Below, in pieces: positions 1 to 8,893 of a stretch of 64,000 nucleotides of DNA. How positions within the stretch are numbered: position 1 is the first letter of the stretch; every line of letters starts with the position of its first letter. Where the stretch lies: positions 1 to 64,000 of the forward strand of contig JAYUCJ010000152.1 of NCBI GenBank assembly GCA_043740415.1, given 5' to 3'. The translations under genes and the position numbers were made by a program. The stretch is from Aalborgiella sp043740415 (GTDB taxonomy: Bacteria; Pseudomonadota; Gammaproteobacteria; Burkholderiales; Burkholderiaceae_C). The notes below the pieces were generated by a model. It did not search any database. It saw only the letters and a program-made list of their open reading frames with translations, and had not been told where the DNA came from.

Positions 1-462
1 GCGTGCCACTTGGTCACAGGCCAGCAAGGCCGCCGGATAGTTTCCGGACACGCGTTCTAGCGTCGCCAGGGTCAGCCAGCCTTGCGCATGGCTGGGCTCG
101 CGTTTTAGCACTTGGCTCAACACCACGCGAGCCGCGTCAAATTCATGCCGACTTTGCAACACGGTGGCTTGCAGGACGGCAAGTTCTACTGGGGCATCTT
201 TTTTATCCCACCAAGGTGCCAGCGTTGCTTGTGCTCGGCCTAAATAACGTGTGTCTGCTGTTTGTCTAGCCAAAGTGATGGCCTGACGGGCGGTGACAGC
301 AGCCGTTGCAGGCGAACTGGTCAGGGTCGTGCTGCGTATGCGTGCAGGCAGCGTCTCTATCACTTGGTTGTCACTGCTTGGCGTCAAGTCGCGGCCTGCG
401 GCGTGAACCATCGCAACCGCGCCCAGCAAAACTAACAGTGGTAATTGGCGAAGACTGCACAT
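1..462 (-). CDS. TPR-type periplasmic protein, partial
   Basis: Reading leftward from an ATG at 462 gives 154 codons without a stop, and the frame leaves the window, so the C-terminus is missing. The product starts with a hydrophobic signal segment ending near V-H-A-A. Later comes helical, alanine-rich sequence with tetratricopeptide character: A-L-G-R-A-type helices, then a unit reading QGWLTLATLERVSGNYPAAL. Such proteins are scaffolds. It lies downstream of the small lipoprotein and the DUF4331 gene in the same direction and may share their transcript. TPR assignment is by pattern; the exact role is unknown. Confidence 0.7.
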   Translation of the reverse strand, partial: MCSLRQLPLLVLLGAVAMVHAAGRDLTPSSDNQVIETLPARIRSTTLTSSPATAAVTARQAITLARQTADTRYLGRAQATLAPWWDKKDAPVELAVLQATVLQSRHEFDAARVVLSQVLKREPSHAQGWLTLATLERVSGNYPAALLACDQVAR

Positions 463-557
463 TGTTGAACCCCAAATATATAAAAGGAAGGTCGACACGG
501 ATGTTCCGTATCGACCCTTAACCTTCACTTTTACCTTTAGAAAGCGATTTAGCTTAG

Positions 558-842
558 CTATACGCTAGGCTCATCCGTCTCACTGGTCGCTAAAACTGCT
601 GCTCCGCCTGCCAGCGGTTCAGCCCTGTCGTTTTGGCTACTTGCCATCATGTTGACAAAGCTAAAAGCGCCTGCCGCGCTGGTCGTTGCAGATACTGAGA
701 TCTCGCTGGCACTGGTAGCTACTGGATTCTCCGACAACCCTGCATTGTTGGATTGCAAAGAACCGCTATCGCCACAAGCGATCAGCAGCACACTAGCAAG
801 GCTCAACGCAATAACCGCGGCGTTTGGAAGATAAGTTTTCAT
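558..842 (-). CDS. small lipoprotein, unknown function
   Basis: A 94-residue product with a type II signal peptide: basic start, hydrophobic stretch and lipobox L-L-I-A-C with the lipidated Cys at about residue 23. The mature part is Ser/Ala/Thr-rich and low in complexity. A strong AGGAG ribosome site precedes the ATG. It sits 24 bp downstream of the DUF4331 gene and upstream of the TPR gene, all in one direction, so an operon is likely. I recognise no domain in the mature part. Confidence 0.7.
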   Translation of the reverse strand: MKTYLPNAAVIALSLASVLLIACGDSGSLQSNNAGLSENPVATSASEISVSATTSAAGAFSFVNMMASSQNDRAEPLAGGAAVLATSETDEPSV

Positions 843-866
843 GGCGATTACTCCTTCGTGAATGAA

Positions 867-2501
867 CTACCGAGAACCTGCATTCGGCGTGTTGAGGTAG
901 GGAAAGCTGGTGAGAAACGGCACCACCGCTTGGTCTACACCATCATGCACGTTGGCGGATGTCGCACCCAAAGGCACGCTGGATGGCTTGCAAGCAGACG
1001 TGACGCCATTGACACCAGGAATGCTGTTGAGTTTTAAGCCATCGTTGTCACCATTGATGACGCACAAGCCACCCAACATGGCGACCAAAGCAATGTCTAC
1101 GACGTCATCTTTAGGACGACGGCCGTTGGGGAAGCCCGCCAAGTCTTTTGCATTGCCCAAGTTTGCCAGACCACCCACACGCAACACCTCGCCAGCCACA
1201 CCCAATCTGTTTTGGTCGGCAAACTGAACCGGTGGAATCGCCGTATTCAGGCGCAGCATTTCTGAAGGCGTGACACTAGCGGGTTTGTTGACACCCGTGA
1301 TGCCCGTCAAAAATACCGTGGCCAAATCTGTACGCGGGATATTGGTGGGCGCCAGAGCATTCAGGTCACCCGCCAGGACTAGACCGAGCAAGGCCGGCAA
1401 AGTAGGATGGGTGACATAGTTTAAAAATTGACCATCATCCATAGGCTTAGAACCGTTGAACTTGTCTTTGTCCTTCAGGCCAATCACCACTTCGTTGACC
1501 AGGGGGTTGCCCAAGCGGGACACCTGGGTCCATGCACCACCCGCTTTTTCAGTCGTTTGGTAGCCCGAGTCCGGCTTGTCAGTCAAAACCCGGCCCTGAC
1601 GCAGACTGGCGCTTGTCCAACCGCCAATCACCGGGTCTCCTCCAGCGGTCAAACAATCTTTGTGCACTTCCATTGCAATCGACGTGACATTGGAGTCTTG
1701 AATCGAATTTGCGGCAAAGGCGTTTTTCAAATCTGGGTTCGTGATCTGCGCTGCGGTGGCATTCACCAAGTCAAAAATGGGGCCCAAATTCACAGCAAAA
1801 CCTTCTTGTCGTTGACCGACAAAAACCTTACCGGTATTTTTACCCGCAGGACAGCCCGGGATGGTGATGTTATGGATGTGTCTGCCTGCATAGGTCGCGT
1901 AGGCGGCACTGTTCCCCAAGGTTTTCACACCAATATAGTCCACCGGTTTCTCAAAGGTAGCACTTCCCCCGCTTGTTTTGGTCACAGGGTATAGGGTACC
2001 TTTGCGGCGGTCACCCCACATGACATTGACCGTGTAGGTCTCGTTCAGATTCAAATTGGCATCTGACACATTGGTGACGGTGCCCGCTTGAATAAGCGGT
2101 ATGGCGACTGACTTTTGGGCCGCGCCAGCGCCAATTGGCAGTGATACATTGTTCAACTTGTTGTTGAAACGGAACTGAAAAGACAGGTCTTCGGCACCAT
2201 TGCCGTTGTTATCGATGTGAATCTCGTAGAGGGCATTGCCATCCATGGAGAAGTAGTTGGGCCCCCCGTACGGAGCCTGCAAAGGCTGGTAGTTGGCAAT
2301 CAGCGTCACGTAGTCGCTACGCCCGCCCGTACCGTTGGCGGCAATGCCTTCATAGCTGCGAAACATATAAAAATCTGTTCCGTCAACTTTGGGACTGGTC
2401 GTGATAAATGGCGCTTCGCGGTGGCTGGACGCGATACTGACACCTGCTGTGCAAGCAGCGGCGACTGCAAGCAGGCTAAAGCCTAGTTTTTTCATGCACA
2501 T
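867..2501 (-). CDS. DUF4331 family secreted protein
   Basis: The 544-residue product has an N-terminal signal peptide followed by S-S-H-R-E-A-P, the hallmark opening of DUF4331 proteins, and then G-T-D-F-Y-M-F. Members are exported proteins of unknown function, often encoded beside TPR proteins and small lipoproteins, as here. The ATG at 2501 (M-C-M-K-K) is chosen because AGGAG lies 6 nt upstream. The frame is open further up to 2564, but that start has no ribosome site. The ATG at 2495 is a close alternative. The family call is firm; the biochemical role is not known. Confidence 0.85.
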   Translation of the reverse strand: MCMKKLGFSLLAVAAACTAGVSIASSHREAPFITTSPKVDGTDFYMFRSYEGIAANGTGGRSDYVTLIANYQPLQAPYGGPNYFSMDGNALYEIHIDNNGNGAEDLSFQFRFNNKLNNVSLPIGAGAAQKSVAIPLIQAGTVTNVSDANLNLNETYTVNVMWGDRRKGTLYPVTKTSGGSATFEKPVDYIGVKTLGNSAAYATYAGRHIHNITIPGCPAGKNTGKVFVGQRQEGFAVNLGPIFDLVNATAAQITNPDLKNAFAANSIQDSNVTSIAMEVHKDCLTAGGDPVIGGWTSASLRQGRVLTDKPDSGYQTTEKAGGAWTQVSRLGNPLVNEVVIGLKDKDKFNGSKPMDDGQFLNYVTHPTLPALLGLVLAGDLNALAPTNIPRTDLATVFLTGITGVNKPASVTPSEMLRLNTAIPPVQFADQNRLGVAGEVLRVGGLANLGNAKDLAGFPNGRRPKDDVVDIALVAMLGGLCVINGDNDGLKLNSIPGVNGVTSACKPSSVPLGATSANVHDGVDQAVVPFLTSFPYLNTPNAGSR

Positions 2502-3051
2502 AATAAACTCCTGGTTAAGTTGATTTGGCGGTATGCCACCCTGTATACGGGGGCAACCCAACATTGGATTCAGCCAAATAAATAGATATTTGTATCAAGT
2601 TGAGACATTGACACCAGCCATGGCGTGCAACTTTGGCGCAACCTGGCGGCAAAGAGTCGGCGTATTTATTGCCTAATGTGCTATTTTATTTATAGCTAAA
2701 TAATTTGCAATGGCATTCGAAAAAAACTAAATTACGCGATTGCCGAAGAATTAAAAAAATGACTGCCGCCATTTCGATTTTTTTCTAAATTTGTTTACTT
2801 CTAGCCTACATACAAATTCAGTGCGGTTTGCATGCATTCAAATTGGGCCAAGAACTGGAAAGCTAAAGTTCTCAACAGCGGCTTTTCCCGCTCACTGTTA
2901 CATATTTATTTATAAGTTATGGCTAAAAATATTTCAGATTAAAGTTCTGAAGCCTATATTAAATCAAGTTTTGTTTTTTTGTGTAAAAAAATGTCACGCA
3001 AAAATTCGATGCTGAGTCCGTTTTTTTAATTGAATATTTTTTGGAGTTCGC
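2502..3051. other. intergenic region between divergent genes
   Basis: About 550 bp, strongly AT-rich, with no convincing gene. It carries the divergent upstream regions of the DUF4331 gene and the PKD lipoprotein gene. One copy of the dispersed two-hairpin repeat lies at 2655-2696. A short open frame at 2791-3015 has no ribosome site or family features and was not called. Confidence 0.6.
2655..2696 (-). repeat. dispersed two-hairpin repeat, copy 1
   Basis: Intergenic copy of the ~42-bp repeat family. One half reads GGCGTATTTATTGCC (GGC/GCC ends) and the other GCTATTTTATTTATAGC (GCTAT/ATAGC ends). Strand is set so that '+' copies read GCTAT first and end with ACGCC. This copy lies in the AT-rich gap upstream of DUF4331. 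Confidence 0.85.
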
Positions 3052-5061
3052 ATGAAATATCTAACCATGTATCGGCTATTGGTCATTATTTTTATAAGCA
3101 TGCTTTTGGCCGCTTGTGTGCCATGGGCGGAATTTACGGTGGAACCAACACCAGTCGTTGCAGGGAAAGTTGCAACTTTTGATGCCTCACCCAGCTTGGT
3201 TTCAGAAAAAGAGCATGGGCAAGTGACGTACTCATGGAACTTTGGTGACGGCACGCCCGTGGGCAGCGGAAAAATTGTTGAACACACTTTCGTTGCCAAA
3301 GGAAATTACAGCGTCACTTTGACCATCACGCCTTCAAAAGATAAAACCAAAGGCAAAATCGGTACAGTGACAAAAACAGTTAATGTGGCTACTTCTGCGA
3401 CCGAAGGCGTGCTGTCCGCTCAAGTTCAAGGCTCGGATGGTGTGTTGATTCCGAACGCCAACGTTGCAATTGCTACGCTCAATGTCAAATCCGATGCCAA
3501 GGGTATGGCGGTAGTCGCGAATGTGCCGGCAAGCGCCGATCAAGTCATCACAGTTACAAAAAAGGGCTACGTTTCGCAAACGACCCGCGCAACGATAGCG
3601 CCAGACAAAACCACTAAATTGCTCGTCACGCTGCTGCCTGTCAAAGAAACACGCTCGATTTCACGGGCAGAGGTCGCTCAAGTCATCGCAACCACGACCT
3701 TGGGGGCTTCCGTAACTCTGCCGGCCAATGCCCTGGTCAATGCAAACAACCAAATCGCCACATCTGCGATTTCCGCACATCTTTCACCGTTCAATGTCAA
3801 CAGCCAAGACATGACTGCCATGCTCGGCAACGGCCGCGGGCGAGATGCCACCGACAAGATGGTTAACTTGATCAGCGCAGGCGTTTTCAGTATCGATTTT
3901 TATGACGCACAAAATGGTCATTTGCAACTGGCAGCCGGCAAAACGGCAGATATCCAGGTTGATTTACCCTATGCCAGCATCAACGGCAAAGTTCTTGTCG
4001 TAGGCACAGCGATTCCGCTGTGGCATTTCGATGTCGCGCAGGGTGTATGGCTTGCTGAAGGGTCGGGAACCGTGGTCGCCTCACAAACATCTAGCGTCGG
4101 CTTGGCAGTCAAGGCAACCGTGTCGCATTTTTCCACCTGGAGTTGGAATTTTCCGATTGATAATTTGGGTAGCGTCACGGTGAGCTGCGTTGATGCCGCG
4201 CTGCAATTAACCGCGTGCGACTTAACTGCCGTTGTCGTGCTGCCTGACAATTCTTATTACTTCAAATACGCAAGCATTGCGGCGGAAGTTACCACCGTTA
4301 TAGACATGCCGTCCGTAGGCAATGTCAGTTGGATTGGATCTACCAATCAAGGCCAACTCGGCAACGCACAATCAACCACGACGGGTGATGTGGTTGTGCC
4401 ATTGGCAGCACCGCAAACCGATAACTTTGTGCAATGCAAGTTGACCGATCTAAGCCCAACAGACTGCAATGTCGTTGCCAACATCGCATTTAGCAATGGT
4501 GGCGGAACATTAGCACGGCCGTACTACATCCCAGCAGATGGCGCATGGGTGCGAACCGCTTTCTACACAACCAGCCCCATAGCATGGCAAGCATCCAGCG
4601 GCTTTTCAATCAATGGCACGGGTCAACTTGTTCGCTATGAGGGCAATGCCACATCGGCAGCGACTGGCAATATCAACATACCACTGAACACCGAAGTAAT
4701 TTCAGCAAACAAGTTGTTGGTGATTTCATGTGACAGCACCGCTGACATCTACCCCGTTGGCGTCTATTTAGAACAACCCAACCTCCCCACACCTGTGACG
4801 GAAACTGTGGCAACTTGCAACATTGGCGTGAGTGTCATTGGAACGAATACAAGTTTCAACTATGTCAGTCCTTCCATCCTACCTGGCGTGGTCATCAATT
4901 TAGCCATGCCACCGTTGGCATTCATGGATACGGTTTATATAGGCGCCAGAGGAAAGACGTCTCAAAATACCTTTGTCAACTTTTACACCTTGTCCGCAGC
5001 CAGTGCATTGACAAATTTACAAACCTTCTTACTTAGGTTGCACAATTTGACACCAACATAA
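3052..5061 (+). CDS. PKD-domain lipoprotein
   Basis: A 669-residue lipoprotein (lipobox L-L-A-A-C near residue 21). Residues ~25-105 form a PKD-like Ig fold with the signature Y-S-W-N-F-G-D-G-T-P and Y-S-V-T-L-T. Next comes a carboxypeptidase-regulatory-like segment (S-D-A-K-G-M-A, V-T-K-K-G-Y-V) at ~110-195. The rest is beta-rich with paired cysteines. PKD domains usually mediate surface protein or polysaccharide contacts. GGAG lies 7 nt before the ATG. The gene stands alone, with a dispersed repeat just after its stop. Surface-exposed binding protein is an inference. Confidence 0.75.
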   Translation: MKYLTMYRLLVIIFISMLLAACVPWAEFTVEPTPVVAGKVATFDASPSLVSEKEHGQVTYSWNFGDGTPVGSGKIVEHTFVAKGNYSVTLTITPSKDKTKGKIGTVTKTVNVATSATEGVLSAQVQGSDGVLIPNANVAIATLNVKSDAKGMAVVANVPASADQVITVTKKGYVSQTTRATIAPDKTTKLLVTLLPVKETRSISRAEVAQVIATTTLGASVTLPANALVNANNQIATSAISAHLSPFNVNSQDMTAMLGNGRGRDATDKMVNLISAGVFSIDFYDAQNGHLQLAAGKTADIQVDLPYASINGKVLVVGTAIPLWHFDVAQGVWLAEGSGTVVASQTSSVGLAVKATVSHFSTWSWNFPIDNLGSVTVSCVDAALQLTACDLTAVVVLPDNSYYFKYASIAAEVTTVIDMPSVGNVSWIGSTNQGQLGNAQSTTTGDVVVPLAAPQTDNFVQCKLTDLSPTDCNVVANIAFSNGGGTLARPYYIPADGAWVRTAFYTTSPIAWQASSGFSINGTGQLVRYEGNATSAATGNINIPLNTEVISANKLLVISCDSTADIYPVGVYLEQPNLPTPVTETVATCNIGVSVIGTNTSFNYVSPSILPGVVINLAMPPLAFMDTVYIGARGKTSQNTFVNFYTLSAASALTNLQTFLLRLHNLTPT

Positions 5062-5070
5062 TGCATTTAT

Positions 5071-5110
5071 CCGGCGTATTTATTGCCTAAGGCGCTATTT
5101 TATTGATAGC
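5071..5110 (-). repeat. dispersed two-hairpin repeat, copy 2
   Basis: Starts 10 bp after the PKD lipoprotein stop. Both half-hairpins are intact, so it could also act as a weak transcription end, though no T-run follows. Confidence 0.85.
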
Positions 5111-5179
5111 AATTATCGACCGCAAGCGTAACCAGGTCGATTTTGCTATCATGTAGAAAATGCCTTGAGGAGCAGGGTC

Positions 5180-5488
5180 ATGCCTCTGTCAAAGTCACAC
5201 AAACAAGCCGCGCTGAAAGCGGTTTTAGCCATCGTCATGCTCGCAGCATTGGCAGGTGTCGCCGGTTCGCAGATTGCGCCCCATGTGCCGCTACAAACCG
5301 TGTTGCTCTATTGTGTTATTGGGGCAGCGATCTTGTTTGCTGTCCTCGTTTTTGCAGCCATTGTGATGCTGGTGTTCAACCAGTTCATCCTGCGCCACGG
5401 CGGCACTGACCCGACGTGGTTTTGGTTCAAAGCCGACCCGCCGGGGTTGGCGGAACAAAGAGCGCGGTTAAAGGCGCATGGCGAGTGA
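5180..5488 (+). CDS. small two-helix membrane protein
   Basis: A 102-residue product with a basic N-terminus and two hydrophobic segments (about residues 12-35 and 42-68), followed by a polar tail containing W-F-W-F-K-A-D-P-P-G. GAGGAG sits 7 nt before the chosen ATG at 5180; an in-frame start at 5165 lies over that ribosome site and is disfavoured. No family recognised. Neighbours give no functional clue. Confidence 0.6.
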   Translation: MPLSKSHKQAALKAVLAIVMLAALAGVAGSQIAPHVPLQTVLLYCVIGAAILFAVLVFAAIVMLVFNQFILRHGGTDPTWFWFKADPPGLAEQRARLKAHGE

Positions 5489-5520
5489 AATCCTGCCATT
5501 TTAATATATAAATATGGCTC

Positions 5521-5563
5521 TAGCCGGCGTTTTTATTGCTTAAGCTGCTATTTTATTTGTAGC
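5521..5563 (-). repeat. dispersed two-hairpin repeat, copy 3
   Basis: A slightly diverged copy (GGCGTTTTTATTGCT, then GCTATTTTATTTGTAGC) in the 5489-5745 gap. The same gap holds a C-rich stretch near 5595-5635 and no gene. Confidence 0.8.
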
Positions 5564-5745
5564 GTTTTTTAGCTGCGCGTAGCTGGTTTGTTTCCCCCAC
5601 TCACCCCCAACCCCTCTCGCCCCGCCGGGCGAAATGGGAGCTTTCATTTGATGGTTGGCTGTAAAGTTTTGACCGAACGGCTTGCAGGTTTTGTATGAAT
5701 TGAGATTGCCAGATAAAGTAGCTTAATGACTTAAACTCGACATTC

Positions 5746-6099
5746 ATGAAACAAACATCATTGCTGGATCGCCTAATCTACGGTGGATTGATGCTCTTTT
5801 TCGGTGCAGCAATCGGGTGCATAGTAGGTATTGCTGGTTTTGGCCTATCTAAACCACCTCACTTTAATGTCGCCGCACTACTGTTTACATTAATAGTGTT
5901 CTTTGTCGTCGGATTTGTATTTCTTGACCGTGGCTCAGACTTTGTTGCAGTGCGCTTTGTCTCGTTACTACTAATATTTAGCATTGCTTCAGAAACTGTA
6001 CTGCACGAGCCAAAGCGTGAGGATTTTTCACCAAAGTGGTGTCTATTTGCACTTATCACTTGGTTAGCTACGATTGTGTATATCTTGCTTAACTTCTAG
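5746..6099 (+). CDS. hypothetical four-helix membrane protein
   Basis: A 117-residue product with about four hydrophobic segments separated by short polar loops, including F-L-D-R-G-S-D-F. No ribosome site is obvious. It is more AT-rich than the core genes around it. Its last 11 bp overlap the 3' end of pyrF, which runs the other way. No family recognised. Confidence 0.55.
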   Translation: MKQTSLLDRLIYGGLMLFFGAAIGCIVGIAGFGLSKPPHFNVAALLFTLIVFFVVGFVFLDRGSDFVAVRFVSLLLIFSIASETVLHEPKREDFSPKWCLFALITWLATIVYILLNF

Positions 6100-6928
6100 C
6101 AGCCTGCAACACATCCCGAGTCTGAATCGCCACTTGCCGCGCTGCAGCCGCAAAATCAGCCCCACTCGACGCATACAACACCGCCCGTGATGAGTTGACG
6201 ATGATGGGGGCGGTGGTTTGGCCGTTTTGCTGTTTCCAGCCGGCTTTGACTGTGGCTACCGCATCACCGCCCTGAGCGCCTACGCCGGGGATGAGTAAGG
6301 GGACGTGGGGGGCTACTTTTCGGACGCGTTCTATTTCAGCCGGATACGTTGCGCCTACGACGAGGCCGAGCTGGCCGTTGGTGTTCCACTCGCCTTGGGC
6401 GAGTTTGGCGATGTGTTCGTACAACAGCGGCTCGCCGGGGACGGAGCTGAGGCGCTGGGCCTGGAGGTCGTCGCCGCCGGGGTTGGAGGTGCGGCAGAGC
6501 AGGAAGGCGCCTTTGCCGTGGTAGGCCAGGTAGGGTTGCACGGAGTCAAAACCCATGAAGGGGGACAGGGTGACGGCGTCAGCACCGTAGCGCTCGAAGG
6601 CTTCGATGGCGTATTGCGCGGCTGTTGAGCCGATATCGCCGCGTTTGGCGTCCAAAATCACGGGAACGTGGGGTGCGGTGGCGCGCATGTGCTGCATGAG
6701 CTTTTCCAGCTGGTTTTCGGCGCGGTGGGCGGCGAAGTAGGCGATTTGGGGTTTGAAGGAGATCACCAGGTCGGCGGTGGCGTCCACAATCGCGGCGCAA
6801 AAGTCGTAGATTTTGCTGGCATCGCCCTGCAAGTGGGCGGGGAACTTGGCCGGCTCGGGGTCTAGGCCGACGCAGAGCATGGATTGATTGCTGCGCTCGG
6901 CTTCTTTGAGTTGTTCTAAAAAGGTCAT
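6089..6928 (-). CDS. pyrF: orotidine 5'-phosphate decarboxylase
   Basis: Converts OMP to UMP, the last step of de novo pyrimidine synthesis. The protein (~279 aa) is the long, type 2 form. It shows the substrate-binding C-V-G-L-D-P near the start, the catalytic block D-A-K-R-G-D-I-G around residue 90, and a phosphate-binding P-G-V-G-A-Q-G-G-D later. The ATG at 6928 (M-T-F-L-E-Q) is preferred over the upstream frame extension, which adds residues atypical of the family. Single gene, convergent with a small membrane protein. Confidence 0.95.
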   Translation of the reverse strand: MTFLEQLKEAERSNQSMLCVGLDPEPAKFPAHLQGDASKIYDFCAAIVDATADLVISFKPQIAYFAAHRAENQLEKLMQHMRATAPHVPVILDAKRGDIGSTAAQYAIEAFERYGADAVTLSPFMGFDSVQPYLAYHGKGAFLLCRTSNPGGDDLQAQRLSSVPGEPLLYEHIAKLAQGEWNTNGQLGLVVGATYPAEIERVRKVAPHVPLLIPGVGAQGGDAVATVKAGWKQQNGQTTAPIIVNSSRAVLYASSGADFAAAARQVAIQTRDVLQAARS

Positions 6929-6964
6929 GGGGGGATTGTAAATTAGCACCCAACTTACAAAAAT

Positions 6965-7024
6965 CCGTTCGGACTGAGCCTGTCGAAGTCATCAAGAACC
7001 CTTCGACAGGCTCAGGGCGAACGG
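6965..7024. repeat. inverted repeat of the TTCGACAGGCTCAGG family
   Basis: Two arms, CCGTTCGGACTGAGCC-TGTCGAAG and CTTCGACAGGCTC-AGGGCGAACGG, face each other around a 12-bp centre, giving a 60-bp near-perfect hairpin between pyrF and the transporter gene. The same arm recurs at 7958, 23554 and 57457. Confidence 0.9.
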
Positions 7025-7044
7025 AAAACGCTTACTATCCATCC

Positions 7045-7956
7045 ATGCAAAAACTCTCCGCAAAACAACTCTGGCTCTTGGTCGTTCTTACCGTGGTGTG
7101 GGGCTTGAACTGGCCGGTGATGAAGCTGGGGGTCACGGGCATGCCACCGCTGCAGTTCAGAACCCTGTCAATGTGGCTGGGGCTGCCGGTGCTGGCGCTG
7201 GCGTTGGTGTGGCTGAAAGTGCCGTTTGCCATGCCGCGCAAGCATTGGCGGGAGCTGCTGTTGCTGGCGGCGACCAATATGTTCATCTGGCATGTGTGCA
7301 TTATTTTGGCGATTCAGTCGCTCTCCAGCGGGCGGGCGGCGATTTTGGGCTATACCATGCCTATTTTTTCAGCCATTCTGGGGGCGATCTTTTTTGCCAG
7401 CGTCATGACCAAGCGCAACTGGCTGGGCGTGGCTGCTGCTGCCTTGGGCGTGGCGCTGCTGCTGTGGCATGAAATGACAGGCTTGAGCGGCAAACCCCTG
7501 GGCGTGGCTCTGGCTTTGACGGCGGCAGCCACTTGGGCGCTGGGCACGCAGCTGCTGCGCCGCACCAAGATTGACACCCCCACCTTGGCGATTTCGTTTT
7601 GGATGACGGTTTTGGCCTGCATGGTGATGACGGCGCTGACCGTGACATTTGAGCGTGACGCCTGGGTTATGCCCTCACAAATTTCTGGCAACTCGTGGTT
7701 TGCGATTGTTTACAACGCGGTGCTGGTGTTTGGCTTCGCCCATGCGGCGTGGTTTTTCCTGGCACGCACCCTGCCGCCCGTGGCGTCTACGCTGTCGGTG
7801 ATGATGATTCCGATTTTGGGTGTTTTTGCTGGCGCTTACTGGCTGGGCGAAGTCTTGCATTGGCAAGACTGGGCGGCGGTGGCGCTGATGGTGGTGGCGA
7901 TTGCGTCGGTTTTGGCACCGACGAAGACACCACCGATTCGTCCAATTGAAAAATAA
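7045..7956 (+). CDS. EamA/DMT-family transporter
   Basis: A 303-residue inner-membrane protein with ten predicted helices arranged as two EamA repeats: the first begins V-V-W-G-L-N-W-P-V-M-K, the second A-A-A-T-W-A-L-G-T-Q-L. DMT carriers of this type export or take up small metabolites; the substrate cannot be read from sequence. The gene is bounded on both sides by copies of the same inverted repeat, so it is probably transcribed alone. Confidence 0.85.
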   Translation: MQKLSAKQLWLLVVLTVVWGLNWPVMKLGVTGMPPLQFRTLSMWLGLPVLALALVWLKVPFAMPRKHWRELLLLAATNMFIWHVCIILAIQSLSSGRAAILGYTMPIFSAILGAIFFASVMTKRNWLGVAAAALGVALLLWHEMTGLSGKPLGVALALTAAATWALGTQLLRRTKIDTPTLAISFWMTVLACMVMTALTVTFERDAWVMPSQISGNSWFAIVYNAVLVFGFAHAAWFFLARTLPPVASTLSVMMIPILGVFAGAYWLGEVLHWQDWAAVALMVVAIASVLAPTKTPPIRPIEK

Positions 7957-7957
7957 A

Positions 7958-8007
7958 CCGTTCGCCCTGAGCTTGTCGAAGGGTTTCGACAAGCTCAACC
8001 CGAACGG
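7958..8007. repeat. inverted repeat of the TTCGACAGGCTCAGG family
   Basis: Arms CCGTTCGCCCTGAGC-TTGTCGAA and TTCGACAAGCTC-AACCCGAACGG meet around a GGG centre, forming a strong hairpin between two convergent genes. It may serve as a bidirectional transcription barrier, though no T-run is present. Confidence 0.9.
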
Positions 8008-8010
8008 AAA

Positions 8011-8883
8011 TTATTTGGACACTAAAGACGCCTTAGCCAAACACAAATCCGCCCACGCTTTGGCTTTGTCCGCTGGGTTGCGCAGCAAATTGGCGGGTGA
8101 ATAGGTCACGACAACGGGAATGCCTTGGTAGCTGTGAACGGTGCCGCGCAGCTGACCCAGCGGTGGCACGGGGTTGCTGACAGTTTGCGCCAGCAACGCC
8201 TGCGCGGCGTAGCGTCCCATCGCCAAAATCATTTTCGGACGCGTCAATGCCACTTGGCGGCGTAAAAAAGTCTCGCACTGCGCCAGCTCTTGCGCGCCCG
8301 TGCTTTGCCCTTCAGTGCGGCATTTGACGGCGGGGGTTAATGTGACTTTTTGGGTAACTTGTTCTGTGCTTAAACCCATGGCTTTGAGCATATTGCCCAG
8401 TAAGACACCCTCATCGCCCGTGAACGGTGCACCGGCGGCTTCGTCAGACTCGGTCGGTGGGTCGCCGACGATGAACCAATCAGCTTGCTGCGCAGATGCT
8501 GGCGTGCCAAAAACAATGCCATTTCGACCTGCGCACAGCTGGCAGGCTTGGCAGGTTTGCGCGGTTTGCTGCAGGGTTGGCCAATCCATCTCTTGCAGGC
8601 CTGCGGGCATGGCTTGCAAAACCAGCTCGGGACGATCGATTTTCGGTGAATTTGGTTTAACAACCGCATTTTGAGGCTGTTTTAGGGGTTTAGCCGGCGT
8701 ATTTATTGCCTGAAGTGCTATTTTATTTATAGCAATTTGTGGTTTTTCAACAACTTGCGCGGTCTGAGAGCTAGCGGCAACAACGGCAACTTCATCCAGA
8801 ACGTAAACCGTTTCAGGCTGCCAAACGGTGATGCCCATTTCTTGCAGCATGGCGCGTTGGCGGGTGTCTAAAGCTAGGCTCAT
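8011..8883 (-). CDS. uracil-DNA glycosylase, family 4/5-like
   Basis: Removes uracil from DNA at the start of base-excision repair. The C-terminal ~190 residues form the domain: an Fe-S cysteine pair C-Q-A-C-Q-L-C, the substrate loop V-G-D-P-P-T-E-S-D-E with G-A-P-F-T-G, and later cysteines near V-K-C-R-T-E and Q-C-E-T-F. The variable N-terminal linker contains an in-frame dispersed repeat (8691-8733). It sits 10 bp downstream of rimI, continuing tsaB-rimI, an arrangement common in Burkholderiales. The exact UDG subfamily is uncertain. Confidence 0.85.
   Translation of the reverse strand: MSLALDTRQRAMLQEMGITVWQPETVYVLDEVAVVAASSQTAQVVEKPQIAINKIALQAINTPAKPLKQPQNAVVKPNSPKIDRPELVLQAMPAGLQEMDWPTLQQTAQTCQACQLCAGRNGIVFGTPASAQQADWFIVGDPPTESDEAAGAPFTGDEGVLLGNMLKAMGLSTEQVTQKVTLTPAVKCRTEGQSTGAQELAQCETFLRRQVALTRPKMILAMGRYAAQALLAQTVSNPVPPLGQLRGTVHSYQGIPVVVTYSPANLLRNPADKAKAWADLCLAKASLVSK
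8691..8733 (-). repeat. dispersed two-hairpin repeat, copy 4, inside UDG gene
   Basis: A full-length copy inserted in frame in the N-terminal linker of the uracil-DNA glycosylase gene. On the coding strand it reads I-A-L-Q-A-I-N-T-P-A. No stop is introduced. Confidence 0.9.
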
Positions 8884-8893
8884 AGATGCAAAC